Shown here one piece after another: positions 22,893 to 29,208 of a stretch of DNA of 29,208 nucleotides (its first letter is position 1; each line of letters opens with the position of its first letter). A program made the position numbers and the translations under genes. The notes under the pieces were generated by a model. It was not told the origin of the DNA and did not search any database. It saw only the letters and a list, made by a program, of their open reading frames with translations. Source of the DNA: Blattamonas nauphoetae (lineage: Eukaryota > Preaxostyla > Oxymonadida); the NCBI GenBank assembly GCA_033064195.1, contig JARBJD010000610.1, positions 1-29,208 on the forward strand. Direction: 5' to 3'.

Positions 22893-23282
22893 ATGAATCC
22901 AACTGAGATGTACAAGGAAAGACGTCGAGTATGTTCAGAACAAGCATTAATTGAATCAATGAGAGAAGAGAACTGTTCACTAGTCTCTGAGTATGTCAGA
23001 AATAATGTACCGGTGACGTATGTTCATGAGGGAGTTGAATGGAGAATAAAACCAAAGTTGTGGAATCAAGGAAACAGACCTCACCTAGCGAAACGTCGAC
23101 ACTACACTCAATCATTTGTGGAGAATGAACTGAAGAAATACAATTGTGAACTCGTAGGTGAGTACACTAAAGTTCTAGTTCCATTCACATATCGAGAGAT
23201 TGGCGGAAGTGAAGTGTTCAGAATTAGACTTGATGCATGGCTAACTGCTAAGAAAAAGCCCCATCTGAGAAAACAAAAATAA
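22893..23282 (+). CDS. Two-module paralogue, 129 residues
   Basis: This is a shorter relative of the gene at 20588. Residues 18-69 match its module 2 (NCSLVSEYVRNNVPVTYVHE, then GNRPHLAKRR). Residues 71-128 match module 3 (YTQSFVENELKKYNCELVGE, then KKPHLRKQK). The first module is missing. The stop TAA overlaps AAATAAAC, and the polymerase ATG follows 43 bases later, behind its own motif. The pair must come from duplication within the element or its ancestor. Role unknown; strongly basic ends fit nucleic acid or acidic-protein binding. Confidence 0.75.
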   Translation: MNPTEMYKERRRVCSEQALIESMREENCSLVSEYVRNNVPVTYVHEGVEWRIKPKLWNQGNRPHLAKRRHYTQSFVENELKKYNCELVGEYTKVLVPFTYREIGGSEVFRIRLDAWLTAKKKPHLRKQK

Positions 23283-23307
23283 ACGCTCAACTTTTTTTAT
23301 TTTCTGA

Positions 23308-23325
23308 TTTTTTATTTTGTAGTAA
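23308..23325 (+). promoter_or_regulatory. T-rich TTTGTA start-adjacent motif, polymerase gene
   Basis: TTTTTTATTTTGTAGTAA directly precedes the polymerase ATG at 23326. The core TTTGTA lies at the same distance from the start as in the two module genes. Confidence 0.7.
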
Positions 23326-26300
23326 ATGACACTGCTAAAACCAATCAAAAATAGAATTCAAGAAATTCGAGATCTCTTTCCGAATACACAATTTCAATTT
23401 ATTGATGGTCGAACGTACAATCCTGACACTACAAATTATCAACATCACAGATCATTTCTCCTGAATATGCTTCAACACACAGATCTCGAGTTTCCACGTC
23501 CAATAAAGAATCTCGATCTCAATCTCATTCCAGATTTTATTGAACAAGTTAAACTTCGACAACAGATGGCGTCAGAAGATCGACTCGCTCACCGAATGAT
23601 TGTTGAGAACATGAAAGCAAATCCAAGAGTGAACAAAGATGAACTGAAAAAGCAAGTGTTCAGAATGACATGGAAACTGAAATCAATTGAAGAGAAACTG
23701 ATGGATCATTGGATGAAGAATCTGTTAATCATTCAGAAGAAAAATGAACAAATGGAAAAGAGAGAAGTGCAGACATTTGAGGGATTTGAAGAATGTATAT
23801 TATTAGCTGAACCACGAGACAAAGCAGCATTCAATTCTTGTCTCATGGATGCACGAAGGAAGTTCAAAAAGAATGAGGTCGAGAAGGTTGAAGATAATGG
23901 AAAACCATATCAGTTGTACTTCCACAATCATCTGAAGAATGTCGAGGAAATCACAACCTTCATCAAAGCAGTATTCGACAAAGAGAAAGATCATCCTTTC
24001 AAGATTAGTATTGACTTCGGGAAAATCATCGAAAGAAAAGACAAAGATGAGACAACATACAATGACTTCAGGCCAGAACTGGAGAACACTTCAAAGAGTT
24101 TCCCAACAGTGATAAGAAGTGCAGGAGACATCAATGAGTATTCAAAATATGCGATCAATCTGATCAAAGAATCTCAAGAGAGAACACTGATGGATACGAA
24201 GACAATGTACATTGCATTCCACTCAATTCTGGTTGCAGTCTATCGATTCCCAGTGGCAGGAAAAGCAAATGCAATTCTCACTGAACACATTAAAACGAGA
24301 AATGTTCGGTACATCGATTCTGAGTTCAACATCTGCTTCTTTCAAGCACTATCATTCCTCACACTTCCTGAGGTTCCTGGGAAGAAGATCTCAATCAACA
24401 TGAGAAACGTTGAAGCAAAAAGATTGTTCGCAGAATCGAAGAATCTGACCCACCTGAAGCCACATCAACTGACTGAACACTTGCGCAATTATCCTGGATT
24501 TGATATCGCTTGTGATTTGGAGAAAGAAATGATTAGACACAACATCACAGTTCACATTTATGAATATGATGAAGACAAGAAGAAGTATTTCCTAAGTCAA
24601 TCGTATGTCAACGAAAATGACGATGCAAGAGTTCTTCCCATCTTGATGATTCCACTTACTGCAACTCTCGTTCATGTGATGTTCATTGTTGATCCTGAGA
24701 AAATCACTGGATACAAACTCTGTCCGTATTGTCAGTCAAGAGGATTCCAAGTCAAGGATTCTCACTTCAAGACATACTACGAGAAGCATCTCAAAGAGTG
24801 CAAAGAGCTTGATGGAAAACATGTGAAGAAGATCTCACTCGATAAAACACCAGGACCATATGTTCCACATATCCTCAACAATAGAACTTATGAATTTCTG
24901 ATGGCACATAAGAGACAAGACGAGTTCAAACCAACGCAGTCCTACATCACATACGATTTCGAAACGATGGAAGATCTCATTCTTGACAATTTATTCTCTG
25001 ATGACAATACTCAGTTGATCTCACACTTGAAACCTCTCTCTGTTGCATCAGCAATCAAAACAAAATCAGGAGTGAAGTCAATCTACTTTGATCTTCGAGA
25101 TGGAAAGGACTTTGTGAAGCAATGGATCAGAGAACTCTTCAGATATGCTGAGACAGTACGAGATGACAACTACTACGAAGACCCGGAAATACCCTCACAA
25201 AATCAAGTCAGTGTGATTGGGTTCAACAGCTCCAGATTTGACATCAATCTCATCTTCCGTGATCTCGTTGACAAGGATTGGAAAGTGGTGAGCTTCCTTG
25301 GATCAACAACGAAGTACAAACAAGTATTGATCAGACACGAGAAGACACAACAGGTACTTCGATTCATTGACATGATGTCATACACAGGACCAATGACATT
25401 GGATAATGCAGTCAAAGCCTTTGGAGGAAATGCCACTCTTCAGAAATCGTTCTTTGCATACGAGTCATTTGATTCATCAGACTACGATGCAGTGCTGAAC
25501 AAACAAGAACCATTCTCCAAGTATGAATTCTATTCCAGTCTGAACAACAGTGAAATGTCCGACATTGATTACCAAATATATCTTGACGATTGGAACAAAC
25601 AAGGATTCAAAAACAGATGGGATTACCTCAAGTTCTACAACATCAGAGATGTCGAATGTATGATTGCACCTCTGGACAATCTGATTGATCTGAACTTCCA
25701 ATATAAAGTGGATATGTTGCACAATCTCTCATTGTCAGCGAATGCTTCAGCAATCAAATATGCATGTGCCTACAAGGACTTTGATATTGACGATGATTTC
25801 AATGGAGTGGATCAATCTGGTCCAATAAAAATTACCAAACAGTACTGGAAGTACAAGGTTGCATCGTACATTTATCAAGACCAGAAAGCTCATCGCAGTA
25901 CTGATAAAAATGTCACTGAAGCAGACTATGAGTGGTTCGTTCAACAGTGCAAGAGAGTGTGCTACATCTGCAACAGTCACTTCTCACAAGCAGTACGACC
26001 AACGTTAGACAGAATCGACAATTCGAAAGGACATTCAAAAGAGAACGTGAAGATCTGCTGTGATTACTGCAACACCTACAAGTCAGACAAAGATGAACAT
26101 CTCACAAGATTGAGAATTCAACTGAAGAAGTACTGCATCTGGAAATCCTTGCCGATGACTCTGACACACGAGCAAACATATCACAAACTGAGAGCAGCAG
26201 TGACTGGTGGATTATCGAATGTTCAACATCGCCAGAACATCAAAGACGTGACTCCAATCAATCACTTCACATATGAAGATGGAAAAGTTATCTCCAAAGA

Positions 26301-27717
26301 CACAGAACATAAAATGACTCATGTCTGTGGTGTTGATTTCAATTCACTTTATCCAAGTGCTTTCTCATCCATCAAGAACAAGAACAATCCATACACTAAT
26401 AACAGAATGTACATGCCAGGAAGATGTTCATTCACCGCAACAGGAGATAAGGAATGTCGCAAGATCATTGAAGACAAGAATCAGAAGACACTATTCGTTG
26501 CAGAACTGAGGGGACACATCGATGAGAAGCATATTAATGATTTCATTAACTTCCCACCAATCTTCAGAAACATTGTTGTCAATACAACAGAAGAAAACAT
26601 TGGAGAGAAGACATACTCGTTGATGAAGAAACATGGATTGAAGACTGATGACAAACAAAGAAAACTAACTCAACTCTTGAGCACGCACGATCAGTATATG
26701 TTCTTTTCGACATACTATCTGTGGTTCCTCATCGACTATTGTCACTTCATTGTGGACGACATTAAGAGTGTGATGGTATTCTCGAGACATGCTGGATTCG
26801 AACCATTTGTGACATCATTCATGAATGATCGAATAGAAGCAATGAAGGTTGGAAACAAAGGAAAGGAACAATTCTGTAAAACGAACTTGAATGGGAGTAT
26901 TGGATACGATGGAATGAATACTGAGAAATACAACTCAATCACAATCTGCAATGAGAAGAGAACATATTTGAAACAGATGATGAAAGGATTTGTAGCGACA
27001 AGAGAAATCAATGAGGACAACTACATTGTGATCGAAGATCGAGAGAAAGCATCATGCAAGACATGTCTGCAAGAAGCAGTATTCACACTCGACAATGCCA
27101 AGTTCTGGTATCTGAATTTCATCTACAATTTCATGTACAAGTGCTTAGACATGAACAAGATCCATTTCTGTGAGGGAGACACAGATTCTGCTTATTGGGC
27201 AATTAGTGGTGATCCAAATGCTGGAATCCATCAACAATTTGAACATGTTATTGCTGACAAGGAATTCTATGATGCTCACAAATATGAATGGTTTCCCAAT
27301 CCTGAAAAAGGAGTTGATGATGAGAAGAAACTGTTGGGACTAGCTATTGAGAAGGAAGGTGAACAGATGATCTGTCTTGCACCCAAGTGTTACTCTCTCG
27401 ATGAGAAATGCAAGATCAAAGGAGTGTCTCTAAAGAAAACAAATATCACAAGTGACGATTATGTGAAATGTCTTAATGGAGAGAAAACTGTGACTACAAC
27501 ACTGAACTTCACCGTAAAACGGTTCAAGCATCAGAATGATGCGTTCCAGACGAGAAGAGTTCACTCTGACGATGACAGCAATGGATTTGAGATAGCGAAA
27601 ATACAACAACAGAAACTCAGTCTCAGTGGAATTCATCTGAAGGCAATCGTACTTGAAAATGAATCGTGTCCTCCATTCATTCATGGACTGAAAGCTACTG
27701 ATTTTATAATTGAATAA
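23326..27717 (+). CDS. Protein-primed family B DNA polymerase with HNH-like insert, 1,463 residues
   Basis: Replicates the element by protein-primed synthesis with 3'-5' proofreading. Exonuclease motifs are Exo I D544-x-E546 (TYDFETME), Exo II GFNSSRFD around N634 and D639, and Exo III Y771-x3-D775. Polymerase motif A is D1004-FNSLYPS, motif B is K1185-x3-N1189 through GSIGY, motif C is D1285-T-D1287-S, and the KxY motif is K1354/Y1356. All expected catalytic acids are present. An N-terminal region carries FNICFFQALSF (about 334-344) and a zinc-knuckle-like CPYC...H488...C492 (from 466), as recalled for Polinton polymerases. An HNH-like domain sits between Exo III and motif A. It lies 43 bases after the module gene and 23 bases before the next gene. 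It looks whole. Confidence 0.93.
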   Translation: MTLLKPIKNRIQEIRDLFPNTQFQFIDGRTYNPDTTNYQHHRSFLLNMLQHTDLEFPRPIKNLDLNLIPDFIEQVKLRQQMASEDRLAHRMIVENMKANPRVNKDELKKQVFRMTWKLKSIEEKLMDHWMKNLLIIQKKNEQMEKREVQTFEGFEECILLAEPRDKAAFNSCLMDARRKFKKNEVEKVEDNGKPYQLYFHNHLKNVEEITTFIKAVFDKEKDHPFKISIDFGKIIERKDKDETTYNDFRPELENTSKSFPTVIRSAGDINEYSKYAINLIKESQERTLMDTKTMYIAFHSILVAVYRFPVAGKANAILTEHIKTRNVRYIDSEFNICFFQALSFLTLPEVPGKKISINMRNVEAKRLFAESKNLTHLKPHQLTEHLRNYPGFDIACDLEKEMIRHNITVHIYEYDEDKKKYFLSQSYVNENDDARVLPILMIPLTATLVHVMFIVDPEKITGYKLCPYCQSRGFQVKDSHFKTYYEKHLKECKELDGKHVKKISLDKTPGPYVPHILNNRTYEFLMAHKRQDEFKPTQSYITYDFETMEDLILDNLFSDDNTQLISHLKPLSVASAIKTKSGVKSIYFDLRDGKDFVKQWIRELFRYAETVRDDNYYEDPEIPSQNQVSVIGFNSSRFDINLIFRDLVDKDWKVVSFLGSTTKYKQVLIRHEKTQQVLRFIDMMSYTGPMTLDNAVKAFGGNATLQKSFFAYESFDSSDYDAVLNKQEPFSKYEFYSSLNNSEMSDIDYQIYLDDWNKQGFKNRWDYLKFYNIRDVECMIAPLDNLIDLNFQYKVDMLHNLSLSANASAIKYACAYKDFDIDDDFNGVDQSGPIKITKQYWKYKVASYIYQDQKAHRSTDKNVTEADYEWFVQQCKRVCYICNSHFSQAVRPTLDRIDNSKGHSKENVKICCDYCNTYKSDKDEHLTRLRIQLKKYCIWKSLPMTLTHEQTYHKLRAAVTGGLSNVQHRQNIKDVTPINHFTYEDGKVISKDTEHKMTHVCGVDFNSLYPSAFSSIKNKNNPYTNNRMYMPGRCSFTATGDKECRKIIEDKNQKTLFVAELRGHIDEKHINDFINFPPIFRNIVVNTTEENIGEKTYSLMKKHGLKTDDKQRKLTQLLSTHDQYMFFSTYYLWFLIDYCHFIVDDIKSVMVFSRHAGFEPFVTSFMNDRIEAMKVGNKGKEQFCKTNLNGSIGYDGMNTEKYNSITICNEKRTYLKQMMKGFVATREINEDNYIVIEDREKASCKTCLQEAVFTLDNAKFWYLNFIYNFMYKCLDMNKIHFCEGDTDSAYWAISGDPNAGIHQQFEHVIADKEFYDAHKYEWFPNPEKGVDDEKKLLGLAIEKEGEQMICLAPKCYSLDEKCKIKGVSLKKTNITSDDYVKCLNGEKTVTTTLNFTVKRFKHQNDAFQTRRVHSDDDSNGFEIAKIQQQKLSLSGIHLKAIVLENESCPPFIHGLKATDFIIE
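25960..26085 (+). other. HNH endonuclease-like domain inside the polymerase
   Basis: Residues 879-920 read CYIC, then LDRIDNSKGH, then ENVKICCDYCN. The paired cysteines (879/882 and 912/915), Asp895, His903 and Asn907 fit a zinc-stabilised HNH/treble-clef fold. No intein splice-junction residues are seen, so the domain is part of the polymerase chain. Whether it cuts DNA is unknown. Confidence 0.75.
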
Positions 27718-27725
27718 ACACAAAC

Positions 27726-27740
27726 TTTATTTTTGTATAA
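27726..27740 (+). promoter_or_regulatory. T-rich TTTGTA start-adjacent motif, gene 4
   Basis: TTTATTTTTGTATAA directly precedes the ATG at 27741, inside a 23-bp gap after the polymerase stop. The gap holds nothing else, so the motif is enough to separate the two genes. Confidence 0.65.
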
Positions 27741-28073
27741 ATGAATACACGACAGATCAATACTTTAGTGAATAGGTTACTTCGGTGCACACAGCATTCA
27801 AAAAACGAAATAGTCGAAAAGAAATGGACTTTAACTAACGTTTTACCTGTCTATCATGGCGCTGATTCTAATGGACCATTTTATGGAAATGATGAAACAT
27901 ACTTCGAGGATTGGTTCAATGGAGGTTTATCTCCTGAATTATCACTACCTGATGGAAGAAGAGTAGTTCAACAATTTGTAAGCAACTTCCTAGGAGTTCG
28001 TATTCGGGATAGCACTGCTAAACTTGCATTCGAAGCATATCAATTTTATCATCACGAGGTGAATCAGGAGTGA
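27741..28073 (+). CDS. Small element protein of unknown function, 110 residues
   Basis: The start is set by the adjacent motif. The chain reads as a compact globular protein with an acidic-aromatic middle (NDETYFEDWFNGG) and a helical end (STAKLAFEAYQFYHHE). No signal peptide or membrane segment is seen. I do not recognise a family. Its place directly after the polymerase suggests an accessory role in replication or in the particle, but that is a guess. It lies at the edge of the broken part of the element. Confidence 0.55.
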   Translation: MNTRQINTLVNRLLRCTQHSKNEIVEKKWTLTNVLPVYHGADSNGPFYGNDETYFEDWFNGGLSPELSLPDGRRVVQQFVSNFLGVRIRDSTAKLAFEAYQFYHHEVNQE

Positions 28074-28196
28074 ATTCTTCACCACGGATTCGAAGGCCTG
28101 CAGAGGCAAGACCAATACCAATTCCAGTGCAAAGACCAATAGCAATTCAATCACCTGAAGACCTAGTTCTTCCTGGACAGATGAAACTTGAAATCA

Positions 28197-28574
28197 ATGG
28201 GGTTTGAATATGAATATCCAATGAAGGAGAGGAGATTTGAAGAGGAGGAGGATGATGTCATTATTCCCAATCCACCAATGTCAATCAGAACAACTGCGTC
28301 CAAACACCCTGTGAGAGAGATCAGACACTACGAACCGACGACACAGCAAGTACTCAATAAGTTGGGACGAATGAAAGGATTTGTTGATCATCAACAGAGA
28401 AATGATTCAGAAGATGAACAGATCAAAGCTGAGAACTCAATTATGAAAAATCAAAAGCAGATGGAACACTTTATTACATCACACATTCTGGATGCAAATA
28501 AAATGAACAGAGACACATTCGTTCGAGCCTCGATAAACAGAAAGATTGCGAACGAGATCTTGACTTCATTCTGA
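28197..28574 (+). CDS. Acidic then helical element protein, possibly a fragment
   Basis: From the ATG at 28197 the chain starts MGFEYEYPMKERRFEEEEDD, then a Pro/Ile patch, then charged helix (NDSEDEQIKAENSIMKNQKQ). The TTTGTA start motif is absent, and an open Pro/Arg-rich stretch in another frame lies just upstream (28074-28208). It may be a remnant of a larger gene. No family is recognised. Confidence 0.4.
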   Translation: MGFEYEYPMKERRFEEEEDDVIIPNPPMSIRTTASKHPVREIRHYEPTTQQVLNKLGRMKGFVDHQQRNDSEDEQIKAENSIMKNQKQMEHFITSHILDANKMNRDTFVRASINRKIANEILTSF

Positions 28575-29208
28575 CTCACAAAACAAATCCCATTCGGAGA
28601 AGATCATTTCAGAGTTGGTATGAGAATTTGATCACAGATGGAGTGTAGCACATCCGAGGAAAATTCAGAGAAAAAGGAGATGCGATGAGAATTGATCCTC
28701 CAATGATTCCAAAACAACGGAAAAATAGTGTATCCATTTCGATCAAAATGCAGTTCATGTCGAAAGCAATTACAGGTGATCCACAGAAGACATCAGACAG
28801 AAAGGTTCCTCAGAATTGTGATAGACCATACTTTTCTCCCAAGTTCGGATCATGGGAAATTGATCGTTTTCATTCAATCACCAACGTCGAAAACAGTGTT
28901 GCAGATATACCTCTTCGCAATTAACATCAACACTAAATACCTGGTTGTGATTCCTGTTCTGGATAAATCATGGAGCAAAGTCAAGACTGCAATCAATGAC
29001 TTGATTAATCATCGTGGAGTTCATGTCCAGCAACATTCGAGGTGATGGTGAAGCAGCATGGACAAGTGGAAGCATCAGAGTTTTCAAGGATCAGAATGTC
29101 CATATTTCACAGGATTCACCATTCACAAATCACAATATAGAATTGTCGATCAGTGATCAGAACAATCAGGGATGGATTCCAAGACAATGCGACACAAATG
29201 GCCAAGCA
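28575..29208 (+). pseudogene. Remnant of a Polinton-type retroviral-like integrase
   Basis: Short pieces on the + strand recall the rve integrase core: a strand-rich piece with INTKYLVVIPVLDKSWSKV near 28920-28985, and a GDGEAAW-like piece near 29045. Polintons carry this integrase on one arm. The region is broken in more than one place and continues past the window edge. It is recorded only as a fossil. Confidence 0.55.

Larger units (their letters stand above)
20100..29208 (+). mobile_element. Polinton/Maverick-like virus-like element, right end beyond window
   Basis: The family is named from a whole protein-primed family B DNA polymerase plus pieces of a retroviral-type integrase on the same strand, the defining pair of Polintons. 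Parts in order are two related module genes, the polymerase, two small unknown genes and the integrase-like region. No capsid, packaging ATPase or protease gene is recognised inside the window; they may lie further right. The left end falls in the AT-composition shift at about 20.05-20.3 kb and is approximate. The left and middle genes look whole. The right-hand part is broken, with at least two or three breaks. The long clean frames suggest a fairly young insertion. Confidence 0.75.

Noticed and set aside
25960-26085. Intein in the polymerase
   Set aside because: No N-terminal Cys/Ser splice junction or C-terminal His-Asn pair is seen around the HNH-like region, and the polymerase motifs lie at normal spacing on each side.
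1-29208. tRNA, rRNA or riboswitch genes
   Set aside because: No cloverleaf with a GTTCRANNC-like T loop, no rRNA core sequence and no known riboswitch core was noticed by eye.

Overview
The window looks like nuclear DNA of a protist, most likely an oxymonad (Preaxostyla) close to Blattamonas. Two things suggest this. The minus-strand gene at 9448-10475 matches, from memory, a large helical-repeat family I associate with Blattamonas predicted proteins. The host genes also carry very short GT-AG introns (34-51 nt) in a GC-balanced coding background. No database search was possible, so the species call is an inference. Standard code fits: a 3,061-codon host frame has no internal TAA, TAG or TGA.

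Layout. Positions 1-3100 hold a decayed minus-strand gene for a surface-type, beta-helix-like protein. It runs off the left edge through a 27-bp tandem array (1-470). Positions 3100-7880 have no intact gene; they hold GGACA/TGTCC-rich repeats, an 18-bp palindrome, a hairpin, a perfect 55-bp inverted repeat pair 3.8 kb apart, and scraps of minus-strand coding sequence. Positions 7945-9166 (+) encode the C-terminal part of a helical protein with no visible start. Positions 9448-10475 (-) hold a two-exon member of the helical-repeat family with a TAA at codon 25. Positions 10679-20034 (-) hold a five-exon gene for a 3,061-residue helical solenoid protein. The listed coordinates for this gene come from splicing reconstructed by eye; the exon sum is an exact multiple of three.

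From about 20.1 kb to the right edge the DNA turns AT-rich and belongs to a virus-like element of the Polinton/Maverick type. All its genes are on the + strand: a three-module protein (20588-21181), a two-module paralogue (22893-23282), a 1,463-residue protein-primed family B DNA polymerase with an HNH endonuclease-like insert (23326-27717), two small proteins of unknown role, and a broken integrase-like region at the right. The polymerase and module genes look whole and the right-hand part is broken, so it is treated as a partly decayed, fairly young fossil. Four of its start codons sit directly behind the same T-rich TTTGTA...ATG motif, which looks like a shared element-specific promoter. 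The 1.7-kb spacer between the two module genes switches strand composition near 22150.

How the genes fit together: the polymerase would copy the element by protein priming, the integrase would have inserted it, and the module proteins may bind DNA or proteins. The host genes on the left have no visible functional link to it.
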